Positions 6,954 through 15,403 of a stretch of 50,737 nt of DNA are shown one piece after another. The position numbers and the translations under genes were made by a program. The DNA lies in NCBI GenBank assembly GCA_017624085.1, contig JAGANU010000013.1, positions 1-50,737 of the forward strand. Reading direction: 5' to 3'. Numbering within the stretch: position 1 is the stretch's first letter; every line of letters starts with the position of its first letter. A model generated the notes under the pieces. It saw only the letters and a list, made by a program, of their open reading frames with translations, had not been told where the DNA came from and searched no databases. The stretch comes from Coprococcus sp. GTDB lineage: Bacteria; Bacillota_A; Clostridia; Lachnospirales; Lachnospiraceae.

Positions 6954-8939
6954 ATGGTTAAAAAATATACCTTTGGTCACCCATTTCAGACAGAATCCGT
7001 GGTTGTTCCATGTGAGCAGGCAGATGGTATGCCGGAATATGGAACAATTGAAACAACGAGTGGTTTTAAGTTTACATACAAGCTTGATTCAGAGGAAGCA
7101 GTATATGGCCTAGGAGAAGCAAATCGTGGAATTAACAAACGCGGATACAGGTATATAAGCTATTGTTCAGACAACCCTCACCATCAGGAGGATACAATAT
7201 CGCTTTATGGTGCGCATAATTTCCTCGTTATTTCCGGTGAGACGACATGGGGAATGTATATAGATTATCCAACTGAGATTACATTTGACGTTGGGTATAC
7301 ATTTGCTGATAAGCTTGTGATATCATGTGGTGATGCCAATCTTGATCTGTACATTATTACAGGAGAAAGTATATATGACATCGTAAAACAGTTCAGACAT
7401 ATCATTGGACGAAGCTACATACCTCCAAAGTTTGCCTTTGGTTATGGACAGAGTCGTTGGGGCTACAAAACTGCTGAAGATTTTGTTAATGTAGCAAAGG
7501 AGTACAGAAAAAACAATATCCCTATTGACATGGTGTATATGGATATTGATTATATGGATAATTACAAGGACTTTACGTTAAGTGATGAATTTCCAGATTT
7601 TTCCGGGTATGTGGCCGGGCTTAAGGAACAAAATATCAGGCTTATTCCGATAATAGATGCCGGAGTAAAGCTGGAAGAGGGCTATGATGTATACGAGGAA
7701 GGTGTAGCAAATAATTATTTCTGTAAGGACGAGGATGGAAATGATTTTGTTGCTGCCGTGTGGCCGGGATACACACACTTTCCTGATGTATTAAATCCTG
7801 AGGCCAGAGCATGGTTTGGAAGCAAATACAAGCTTCTTACAGATGCTGGAATAGAGGGCTTTTGGAATGACATGAATGAGCCGGCAATATTCTACACTCC
7901 GGAGGGCATACGCCAGGCAAAGGAGGCCATGAAGGCCTTCGTGGAAGATGATGTACAGGTTGAAGCTGTCTGGAGAATGGGTGACATCCTTCGTGATCTG
8001 GCAAACAGTAAAAAAGATTATTCATCCATTTATCACAATGTAAACGGAGAAATGGTATGTCACGATAAGGTTCACAACCTTTATGGCTACAATATGACCC
8101 GTGCAGCAGGGGAAGCACTTAGAAAGATATCACCGGACAAGAGATGCCTTTTATTTTCCCGCTCCTCCTATATCGGAATGCATCGCTATGGTGGAATATG
8201 GACAGGAGATAATAAGTCGTGGTGGTCTCATATCCTTTTGAATCTTAAGATGCTGCCATCACTTAACATGTGTGGCTTCCTGTACTGCGGAGCAGACATT
8301 GGGGGCTTTGGCGCGAATACAACAAGAGACCTGCTTCTTAGATGGCTTGCTCTTGGGGTGTTTACACCGCTTATGAGAAATCATTGTGCCCTAGGCATGA
8401 GAGAGCAGGAGTGCTACAGATTTGAGCATGTAGAAGACTTCAGACATATTATTGGTGTTCGATACAGACTCATTCCGTATCTGTACAGTGAGTATATGAA
8501 GGCAGCTCTCCTAGACGATATGCTGTTTAAGCCCCTTGCCTTTGAATATCCGGATGACAAGATGGCAGCACAGGTAGAAGATCAGCTTCTTGTAGGGAAC
8601 GAGATCATGATAGCTCCTGTCTACACTCAGAATGCAAAGGGTAGATATGTATATCTTCCGGAGAATATGATGCTTGTGCGTTTTATGCCGGATGGAAGCG
8701 TAGAGAAAACATGTATGGAAAAAGGGCATCATTATGTTGAGGTTCCTCTGAATGTGGTAATTCTCTTTGTCAGAAGTGGCAAATGTATACCAATTGCAAA
8801 TGTAGCTGAGAGTGTTTTTGAAATAGATGAAGGAAATCTTGAGCTTATAGGATATGAAAACAGTAGCTACGTGTTATATGATGATGATGGTTATACACGA
8901 GATTACAATATGGAAGCGAATTTAAAAAAATTACAATAA
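6954..8939 (+). CDS. GH31 family alpha-glucosidase (or related alpha-glycosidase)
   Basis: The 661-residue protein is a glycoside hydrolase of family 31, which releases alpha-linked glucose or xylose from oligosaccharides by a retaining mechanism. The nucleophile is Asp306 in the WNDMNEP motif and the acid/base is Asp448 in CGADIGGF. Other family landmarks are FGYGQSRWGY, the VYMDIDYM segment and the MRNHC motif. There is no signal peptide, so it acts in the cytoplasm on imported sugars. The start at 6954 is chosen because AGGAGG at 6941-6946 lies just before it; an in-frame ATG at 6930 would bury that site. The region between the nucleophile and the acid/base carries an extra helical stretch of about 60 residues. 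The exact substrate (maltose, isomaltose or xylosyl-glucose) cannot be read from sequence alone. Confidence 0.92.
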   Translation: MVKKYTFGHPFQTESVVVPCEQADGMPEYGTIETTSGFKFTYKLDSEEAVYGLGEANRGINKRGYRYISYCSDNPHHQEDTISLYGAHNFLVISGETTWGMYIDYPTEITFDVGYTFADKLVISCGDANLDLYIITGESIYDIVKQFRHIIGRSYIPPKFAFGYGQSRWGYKTAEDFVNVAKEYRKNNIPIDMVYMDIDYMDNYKDFTLSDEFPDFSGYVAGLKEQNIRLIPIIDAGVKLEEGYDVYEEGVANNYFCKDEDGNDFVAAVWPGYTHFPDVLNPEARAWFGSKYKLLTDAGIEGFWNDMNEPAIFYTPEGIRQAKEAMKAFVEDDVQVEAVWRMGDILRDLANSKKDYSSIYHNVNGEMVCHDKVHNLYGYNMTRAAGEALRKISPDKRCLLFSRSSYIGMHRYGGIWTGDNKSWWSHILLNLKMLPSLNMCGFLYCGADIGGFGANTTRDLLLRWLALGVFTPLMRNHCALGMREQECYRFEHVEDFRHIIGVRYRLIPYLYSEYMKAALLDDMLFKPLAFEYPDDKMAAQVEDQLLVGNEIMIAPVYTQNAKGRYVYLPENMMLVRFMPDGSVEKTCMEKGHHYVEVPLNVVILFVRSGKCIPIANVAESVFEIDEGNLELIGYENSSYVLYDDDGYTRDYNMEANLKKLQ

Positions 8940-8958
8940 ATTCAATATTACAACAAAT

Positions 8959-9022
8959 GGCGGTAATACTCCTCCAAAAATAAATGGGAACTGATAGTTG
9001 TTTTGGATGGGGTTTTACCGCC
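8959..9022 (+). repeat. Long imperfect hairpin downstream of the glucosidase gene
   Basis: GGCGGTAA at 8959-8966 pairs with TTACCGCC at 9015-9022, and the pairing continues inwards through TCCAAAA (8973-8979) with TTTTGGA (9001-9007), about 19 base pairs in all with small bulges and a loop of about 21 bases. No T-run follows, so it is not a classical intrinsic terminator. It may protect the 3' end of the mRNA or be a repeat remnant. An open frame of 44 codons (9007-9141) overlaps it but has no ribosome site. Confidence 0.55.
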
Positions 9023-9157
9023 CTTCAAGAAATCAGACATATGTAGCCTATGTTAAACCTTCTAACACAACACAGTTATTTGCCTGGTATTTAAGTTTAT
9101 CGGTTGGCTGTTTTCTGCAATATTTGGAGGATAAGCTATGATTACACCTGTGGTGTA

Positions 9158-9186
9158 TTGAAACAAAAAATAATAATATGTATAAT
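9158..9186 (+). promoter_or_regulatory. Sigma-A-type promoter for the YbjN-like/AAA protease operon
   Basis: TTGAAA (9158-9163) and a perfect TATAAT (9181-9186) are separated by 17 bases. Transcription would begin near 9193, about 40 bases before the ATG at 9232. Confidence 0.72.
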
Positions 9187-9231
9187 TAACATGTGTTAAT
9201 GGAGAAAGATAAAGGATGGAGGAGAAAAGTT

Positions 9232-9651
9232 ATGGCGAATATGGCAGCGAAGCTGACAGCAGCTTACATGGAATCAATTGATATGAAGCATGAGGTTATG
9301 GGGGAGGATGGTGAAGTGATCTCATTATCATTTGCTCTTGATAACAGAGAGAGTCTTAGACTTGTTATACACTTTTCGGACAATGGGGACAGTATTAAGA
9401 TTTCTGCCTATGACCTTGTGAAATTCCCATCTGACAGAAAGGAGCGCATGTACAAGGCGTGCAATGAGCTTAATGCAAAATACAGATGGGTTAAGTTCTA
9501 CGTGGATGAGAGGGATGATACCATAACTGCCGATACTGATGAGATTATTCAGATGGACAGCTGTGCAGAGCATACCGTTCAGGCTACAGTCCAGCTTGTA
9601 CAGATTGCAGATGAGGCATATCCGGACATTCAGAGAGCATTATGGAGTTAA
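9232..9651 (+). CDS. YbjN-like domain protein
   Basis: This 139-residue cytoplasmic protein resembles the YbjN family: a helix, then a compact alternating strand-helix pattern with an AYDLVKFP segment, a helix containing ERMYKACNELN, and a strand pair around WVKFYVDE. The family is related in fold to type III secretion chaperones and is thought to act through protein-protein contacts. The start at 9232 is preceded by GGAGGAG at 9218-9224; an upstream in-frame GTG at 9193 lacks such a site and coincides with the predicted transcription start. It ends six bases before the large AAA/protease gene and both share one promoter, so it may be an adaptor or regulator of that machine. This is inference from context. 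Confidence 0.7.
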   Translation: MANMAAKLTAAYMESIDMKHEVMGEDGEVISLSFALDNRESLRLVIHFSDNGDSIKISAYDLVKFPSDRKERMYKACNELNAKYRWVKFYVDERDDTITADTDEIIQMDSCAEHTVQATVQLVQIADEAYPDIQRALWS

Positions 9652-9657
9652 TAGAAT

Positions 9658-12600
9658 ATGATAAAAAACAGTATATATGATCAGGTTCGTGGTTTTGTCA
9701 AAACAAGATTCAAAGACAGGCCACTTGTAGCACTTCAGCTTCTTTATGGATACGCCAAGCTTGTATCCATGAACAGCGGAGTGCTGAGCGTACTGTTTGC
9801 AAAGGAAGAGGAACAGGAAGAGCTTAACGAGATATCGGTTGTTTTCGATGAGAACAAAATAGATGTTGAACTGGTTAAGTCCGGAGTTCCTCTTCTTTTG
9901 GCAAACAGAGACAATGTAAAGGAGGCGGAAGAACTCCGGGTAGTTTTAGAGGAAATAGTCGATGACAGCCTTAATCACTCATCAGTAGAGCTCCTCACAC
10001 AGCTTTTCCGGCTAGATATTCCGGAGCTTTACCTCGTGAAGAAGGGACAGAGTATTGACGATATATTAAACTATGTTGACAGTATTCATTCTTCAAAAGT
10101 GAATGATGAGGAAGCAGCAACATTGCAGGCAGCAGAGGCTGACAGTGCAGATAATACAGATGCACAGCAGGACACACAGACTTTAGAGCCTAAGACGGAT
10201 GAGCCGATAGGCGACAAGTCCGTTGAACCGGATAAGGAAGCAAAGACTACTGTCAGGTCTTCTGAATCCGGCGAAGAAGCAAAAGTTGCGGAAAAGTCAG
10301 CTTTGCCGGATAAGGAGTCTAAAGTAGTTTCTCAGGCAGATGGGAAAAAGAATACAGCTGTGGACGATATTATATCCAAGAGAGACCGCTTCGCCTCCCT
10401 GATAAATAAAACAAAGCGACTTAGCAACAGACTTAACTGCAAGATTATGGGACAGGCAGAGGCAGTAAGAATGTTTTGTGACGGATATTTCCAAAGTGAG
10501 GTGCTAAAGGATGCAGACAAAGACCAGACAGGTCCAAGCGCAACCTTCCTTTTTGCAGGTCCTTCGGGGGTGGGAAAAACCTTCCTGGCATCGACAGCTG
10601 CACAGATGCTCGATATGCCGTTTTTAAGGCTTGATATGAGCGAATACTATTCAGACAATTCCGTGCATGTGTTAACCGGAGTACCAAAGACATATGCATC
10701 ACCAAAGCCTGGAACCTTGACAAAGTTTGTAAGCAAGAATCCAAGATCCGTTATTCTGTTTGATGAGATAGAGAAGGCAGGCGAAAGTGTATTATTCCAG
10801 TTCCTCCAGGTTCTTGATGGCGGGTCTCTGACAGATTCCTATACAGAGGAATCTGTAGATTTTACCCAGACGATCCTTATTTTTACGACAAATGTGGGAA
10901 AGAGTCTTTATGAGGAGAGGGACAGAGATAATCTATCTGCCATTCCGAAGTCTGTGGTGATAAAGGCTATAGAGCAGGAGAAGGATGAATATGGACACAG
11001 CAAAATCCCTGCTGCAATGTGCTCACGCTTTGCCTCGGGCAATATAATCATGTTTAATCATTTAGGCGTGGACAGTCTTATAGACATTGCAAATGACAGA
11101 TTTGGTGTATATACAAGAAAGATCAATAAGCTATACGATTATAATGTTGAGATTGATGAGAAGCTGTCCTCAGTTCTTTTGTTTTCTCAAAGCTCAAGCA
11201 TGGATGCAAGGAATATATCAGCTCAGAGCCTTATTATGCTAAAAAATGAGCTCTATGAGTTCGGAAGACATGTGCCTGCACCGGAAGCCTCATTAAATAC
11301 TCTTGAAAAGCTGAAGTTTTGTGTTGACACATCAAAGAGCAGTAAGGAGATACAGGATTTATTTAGCAATGACAGTGCGGCAGATATCCTCTTCATAGGA
11401 GACGCAAAGGATCTTGAGGATGTGCCTGTAAGCACAAGATGCATTATCCATGTAGCACCTGACAGAAATAAAGCGAAGTCGATAATTGCAAACAATAACA
11501 TTGAGTATGTAATAGTAGATCCTCTTTACAATGTGGAGGATGCAAACAGCGATTATCTAAGTCTTGACGATAGAAAATCGGAAGGTATATATACCTTCGA
11601 GGAAATCAAGGACAGCTTTCCGCAGCTTCCTGTGTACATACTGGAGAAGGAAGTAATAGGGTCAGAGGATAAGTTACAGCTCATTGAAAAGGGTGCCAGA
11701 GATTTTGTAAAAATGGACAGCAAGCTTGAGTTCTCAGACAGGATACTTCATATCAGTGATATGATTTATCTTCAGAAAAAGGTGGATGACCTGTCTGAGC
11801 ATGGAAGGGTGCTCAACTTCAATACTGCCCAGCACTTTACGGATGACGGAAAGACTGCAGAGCTTATCTATTACGATTTCAGAATACAGCTTGCCACGGA
11901 TGCTGATGAGAATAAGATGATGGCAGGAAAGGGAGAGATTCCTGATGTCAGCTTTGATGATATCATCGGCGCAGAATATGCCAAGGAGGAGCTTCAATTC
12001 ATCATATCCCAGATGAAGGACTCAAAGAGGCAGCTGGCAAAGGGCTACAAGCCGCCTAAGGGAATACTGCTTTACGGACCGCCGGGAACAGGTAAGACTA
12101 TGCTTGCAAAGGCCATGGCAGCACAGAGCAAGGCTTCATTCTTCCCGACAACAGCAGCCCAGTTCCAGAACAAATATGTAGGCGAGGGAGAGCGAACAAT
12201 CAGGGAGCTGTTTAAGACTGCAAGGAAATTTGCCCCAAGCATTATTTTCATTGATGAGATTGATGCCATAGGCAAGGAACGAACAGGAAGCGCAAGCACG
12301 CACCATACGGAGACACTATTAAACACACTCCTTACGGAGATGGATGGCTTTAAGGTAGATATTACAAAGCCTGTGCTTGTGGTTGCAGCCACGAACTATG
12401 ATCTGGATGGAAGTGTTTCCGGAAAGGCCTCAAGCATTGATCCTGCTCTGCTTCGTAGATTTGACAATAGGATTCTTGTTAATCTGCCAAAGGAGGAGGA
12501 TAGAAGAAAGTATCTGAAGCTGAAGCTTGGCAGGATGAAGCTTGATAAAATATCGGACACCGCAATAGAAAGCATAGCACAGAGAACTACCGGAGAGAGC

Positions 12601-13260
12601 CTTGCAATACTGGAGAATATCATAAATCTGGCAGTTCGAAATGCAGGGAAGAAGGGCAAGGAGCCTGACGACAATTTCCTTCTCGAGGCTTTAGAGGAGT
12701 ACATGTACGGGGAGAAGAAGGATTGGGGCAAAGAGTATTATCAAAATGTTGCCAGGCACGAGGCAGGACACGCATACATTTGCCATCTTTCCGGTGAGAA
12801 GCCAAGCTTTGTTACGATTGTGTCAAGAGGTAACTTTGGCGGGTATATGCAGCATGCAAACTCAGAGAATATTCCACAGTACACAAAGCAGCAGATGCTC
12901 TGGAACATAAAAACCTCTCTTGCAGGAAGGGCAGCGGAGCTTGAGTTTTATGGTGAGGAAAGTGGAATTAATACAGGAGTATCGTCAGATCTTGAGCACG
13001 CCACCAGACTGGCCATGGATATGGTATGCAAGTATGGTATGCAAAAGGGAAGACTCATAAGCTGCTCCCCGGAGATTATACTTAATTCCGGCAGAGCCGC
13101 TCAGTTCCTGGATGAGATAAATGATATTTTAAGTGAACAGATGGAAGAAACAAGGGCGCTTATAAGAGGCGGAAAGGACAAGGTCGAAAGGCTTGCACAG
13201 TTCCTTCTTGATAACAATCAGGCTATAGAATCTGAGATACAGGATATATTTAATGCATAA
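9658..13260 (+). CDS. Tandem AAA+ protein: Clp-type ATPase, receiver-like domain, FtsH-type ATPase and M41 metalloprotease
   Basis: This 1200-residue protein has an unusual order of parts. An N-terminal helical region (1-150) and an acidic, Lys/Glu/Ser-rich linker (about 155-230) lead to a ClpB/ClpA-like AAA module with Walker A GPSGVGKT at 301-308 and Walker B with Asp369-Glu370. Residues about 560-710 look like a degenerate response-regulator receiver, including a YVIVDPLY strand and an EKGARDFVK segment. A second AAA module of FtsH type follows: GPPGTGKT at 807-814, Walker B with Asp866-Glu867 and a LLRRFDN segment. An M41 zinc peptidase ends the chain: HEAGH at 1034-1038 and the likely third ligand Asp1111. 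All ATPase and protease residues are present. FtsH is normally anchored by two N-terminal membrane helices; here there are none, so it should be soluble. It probably unfolds and degrades proteins. A strong terminator follows. Confidence 0.85.
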   Translation: MIKNSIYDQVRGFVKTRFKDRPLVALQLLYGYAKLVSMNSGVLSVLFAKEEEQEELNEISVVFDENKIDVELVKSGVPLLLANRDNVKEAEELRVVLEEIVDDSLNHSSVELLTQLFRLDIPELYLVKKGQSIDDILNYVDSIHSSKVNDEEAATLQAAEADSADNTDAQQDTQTLEPKTDEPIGDKSVEPDKEAKTTVRSSESGEEAKVAEKSALPDKESKVVSQADGKKNTAVDDIISKRDRFASLINKTKRLSNRLNCKIMGQAEAVRMFCDGYFQSEVLKDADKDQTGPSATFLFAGPSGVGKTFLASTAAQMLDMPFLRLDMSEYYSDNSVHVLTGVPKTYASPKPGTLTKFVSKNPRSVILFDEIEKAGESVLFQFLQVLDGGSLTDSYTEESVDFTQTILIFTTNVGKSLYEERDRDNLSAIPKSVVIKAIEQEKDEYGHSKIPAAMCSRFASGNIIMFNHLGVDSLIDIANDRFGVYTRKINKLYDYNVEIDEKLSSVLLFSQSSSMDARNISAQSLIMLKNELYEFGRHVPAPEASLNTLEKLKFCVDTSKSSKEIQDLFSNDSAADILFIGDAKDLEDVPVSTRCIIHVAPDRNKAKSIIANNNIEYVIVDPLYNVEDANSDYLSLDDRKSEGIYTFEEIKDSFPQLPVYILEKEVIGSEDKLQLIEKGARDFVKMDSKLEFSDRILHISDMIYLQKKVDDLSEHGRVLNFNTAQHFTDDGKTAELIYYDFRIQLATDADENKMMAGKGEIPDVSFDDIIGAEYAKEELQFIISQMKDSKRQLAKGYKPPKGILLYGPPGTGKTMLAKAMAAQSKASFFPTTAAQFQNKYVGEGERTIRELFKTARKFAPSIIFIDEIDAIGKERTGSASTHHTETLLNTLLTEMDGFKVDITKPVLVVAATNYDLDGSVSGKASSIDPALLRRFDNRILVNLPKEEDRRKYLKLKLGRMKLDKISDTAIESIAQRTTGESLAILENIINLAVRNAGKKGKEPDDNFLLEALEEYMYGEKKDWGKEYYQNVARHEAGHAYICHLSGEKPSFVTIVSRGNFGGYMQHANSENIPQYTKQQMLWNIKTSLAGRAAELEFYGEESGINTGVSSDLEHATRLAMDMVCKYGMQKGRLISCSPEIILNSGRAAQFLDEINDILSEQMEETRALIRGGKDKVERLAQFLLDNNQAIESEIQDIFNA

Positions 13261-13272
13261 ACACGAACAGAG

Positions 13273-13325
13273 GAAGGGCATTCAACCTATTGGGTGATAA
13301 CCATATAGGAAATGCTCTTCTTTTT
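13273..13325 (+). terminator. Rho-independent terminator after the AAA/protease gene
   Basis: GAAGGGCATT (13273-13282) pairs with AATGCTCTTC (13311-13320) with one G-U pair, the stem is extended by CCTAT and ATAGG inside, and a run of five T follows at once. Confidence 0.85.
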
Positions 13326-13327
13326 GG

Positions 13328-13356
13328 TTTACCATTTCCGGATTATTTGATATTAT
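13328..13356 (+). promoter_or_regulatory. Promoter for topB
   Basis: TTTACC (13328-13333) and TATTAT (13351-13356) are 17 bases apart, and a TG one base before the -10 hexamer makes it an extended -10 promoter. It lies directly after the terminator and about 60 bases before the topB start. Confidence 0.6.
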
Positions 13357-13416
13357 ATTAAGACGTGATGTGATGAATCGTGCTTATTATATTATAAAGG
13401 AGTATATGTTTACATT

Positions 13417-15387
13417 TTGAAGAATTTATATATAGCAGAAAAGCCCAGCGTTGCAAAGCAGTTTGCAGAGGTGCTCGGTGTTGGAGGAAATGCGGGAAAC
13501 GGTTATCTGGAGTCTGATGATTCAATAGTAACCTGGTGCGTCGGACACCTTATTACTATGAGCTATCCGGATGCCTATGATGAAAGCCTGAAGAAGTGGT
13601 CTCTTACTACGATTCCATTTATTCCAAAGGAGTACAAATATGAGGTGCTTCCCGATACAAAGAAGCAGTTTAATATAGTAAAAAAGCTCCTAAACAGAGA
13701 CGATGTGGGAGTAATATATGTTGCAACAGACTCAGGACGAGAGGGAGAATACATATACAGACTTGTGGATGCCATGGCACAGGTTCAGGGAAAGGATAAG
13801 AGACGTGTATGGATTGATTCCCAGACGGAGGAGGAGATTAAAAGGGGAATAAGAGAGGCTAAGCCGCTTTCAGAGTATGACTGCCTGAGTGACGCAGCCT
13901 ATCTGAGAGCACAGGAGGATTACCTTATGGGAATAAACTTCTCCAGAGCTCTCACCTTAAAGTTTAGCAGTGTCGTTAAGAACTATCTTGGTATAGATAA
14001 ATGTGTTATAGCCGTGGGTAGAGTTATGACATGTGTACTTGGAATAATAGTCAAAAGAGAGCGGGAAATCAGGGAGTTTGTAAAGACTCCGTTTTACCGC
14101 ATCGTTGCAAATCTTGGCCAGGATGATAATACCTTTGAAGCTGAGTGGAAGGCCGTCCCGGGCACTTTGTATTACAAGTCACCACTTCTTTACAAGGAGA
14201 ATGGCTTTAAGGAGCGTGCTGATGCAGAAAAGCTGTTACTTGAGCTTTTAAAGGGAGAACCCCTTGCAAAGGTTATTTCAGTTGAGCGCAAGAAGGAAAA
14301 GAAGCAGCCACCTATGCTGTACAATCTTGCCGAGCTGCAGAATGACTGCTCAGCACTTTTTAAGATAAGTCCGTCCGATACCTTGAAGATCGTTCAGGAG
14401 CTTTACGAGAAAAAGCTTGTCACCTATCCAAGAACAGACGCAAGAGTGCTTTCAACTGCGGTGGCAAAGGAAATTGGAAAAAATATATCAGGCCTTACAA
14501 GGTTTTTGCCGGTATCTTCATATGCGAAGGAGGTTTTAGGCGGCGACTCCTACAAAAGCATATCAAAGACCAAATATGTAAATGATAAGCAGATAACGGA
14601 TCACTATGCGATTATTCCTACAGGGCAGGGCTTTAACGCCTTATCAGGACTCTCAGCTACAGCCCTTAAGGTATATGAGATAATATGCCGGAGATTTCTT
14701 AGCATATTTTATCCAGCAGCAGAGTATCAGAAGACATCCATGACACTTGAAAAGAATAATGAAAGGCTGTTTGCCAACTTTAAATATCTGACCTTTGAGG
14801 GATATCTTAAGGTGGCAAATCACAGCTTTTCCAAGAAAAAGGAAGAGCAGAAATACAGCCCTGAGTTTTTAACCCGACTTTCAGGAATAAAGAAGGGTGA
14901 TATGATAAATGTGATTGGCATGGAGATAAAGGAGGGTGAGACCACACCTCCCAAGAGATACAACTCCGGCTCTCTTATTCTTACTATGGAGAATGCCGGT
15001 CAGTTTATCGAGGACGAGACCTTGAGAGAGCAGATTAAGGGCGCCGGTATCGGTACAAGTGCAACGAGAGACGGCATAATAACAAAGCTTGTAAATAATA
15101 AATATATTTCTTTAAACAAGAAAACACAGATTGTCACGCCTACTTTCCTTGGGGAGATCATATATGACATCGTTTATTATTCGATAAATGGTCTGCTTCG
15201 GGCAGATCTTACAGCCAGCTGGGAAAAGGGCTTAGAGGGCGTGGCCCTTGGGCAGATTACAAAAGAGGAATATACCGGTAAGATGAATTCATTTGTTGCA
15301 AAACACACTGAGAATGTGAAGCAGATTCAGAATCAGGCCGGAATTACAGGCGTGTTTGACAGGGCAAAGATATATTATAAAAAATAG
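13417..15387 (+). CDS. topB: DNA topoisomerase III
   Basis: This 656-residue type IA topoisomerase cuts one DNA strand and passes another through, resolving recombination and replication intermediates. The TOPRIM domain starts at the N-terminus (IAEKPSVAKQ) and carries the metal-binding DSGREGE motif at 105-111. The catalytic tyrosine is Tyr337 in VTYPRTDAR. The C-terminal half has the family's GIGTSATRDG motif. No C-terminal zinc-finger array is present, as is usual for the TopB subgroup. The start is taken as TTG at 13417 because the conserved first strand begins immediately after it. The nearest ribosome site, AAAGGAG at 13397-13403, is rather far away at 13 bases. An ATG at 13406 opens a four-codon frame that stops across the TTG. 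The gene is followed by a left-handed beta-helix gene in the same transcript. Confidence 0.93.
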   Translation: MKNLYIAEKPSVAKQFAEVLGVGGNAGNGYLESDDSIVTWCVGHLITMSYPDAYDESLKKWSLTTIPFIPKEYKYEVLPDTKKQFNIVKKLLNRDDVGVIYVATDSGREGEYIYRLVDAMAQVQGKDKRRVWIDSQTEEEIKRGIREAKPLSEYDCLSDAAYLRAQEDYLMGINFSRALTLKFSSVVKNYLGIDKCVIAVGRVMTCVLGIIVKREREIREFVKTPFYRIVANLGQDDNTFEAEWKAVPGTLYYKSPLLYKENGFKERADAEKLLLELLKGEPLAKVISVERKKEKKQPPMLYNLAELQNDCSALFKISPSDTLKIVQELYEKKLVTYPRTDARVLSTAVAKEIGKNISGLTRFLPVSSYAKEVLGGDSYKSISKTKYVNDKQITDHYAIIPTGQGFNALSGLSATALKVYEIICRRFLSIFYPAAEYQKTSMTLEKNNERLFANFKYLTFEGYLKVANHSFSKKKEEQKYSPEFLTRLSGIKKGDMINVIGMEIKEGETTPPKRYNSGSLILTMENAGQFIEDETLREQIKGAGIGTSATRDGIITKLVNNKYISLNKKTQIVTPTFLGEIIYDIVYYSINGLLRADLTASWEKGLEGVALGQITKEEYTGKMNSFVAKHTENVKQIQNQAGITGVFDRAKIYYKK

Positions 15388-15403
15388 CAGGAGGCAAAGA
15401 TCA

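Noticed and set aside
9007..9141. 44-codon open frame between the glucosidase and YbjN-like genes
   Set aside because: No ribosome site, overlap with a hairpin and no recognisable family; at most a remnant.
9138..9161. Seven-codon frame after a GGAGG site
   Set aside because: It overlaps the -35 element of the next promoter and is too short to support as a gene; perhaps left over from a lost gene.
12396..12731. Minus-strand frame of 111 codons inside the AAA/protease gene
   Set aside because: It is antisense to conserved FtsH-type coding sequence and rich in Ser and Phe, typical of a shadow frame.
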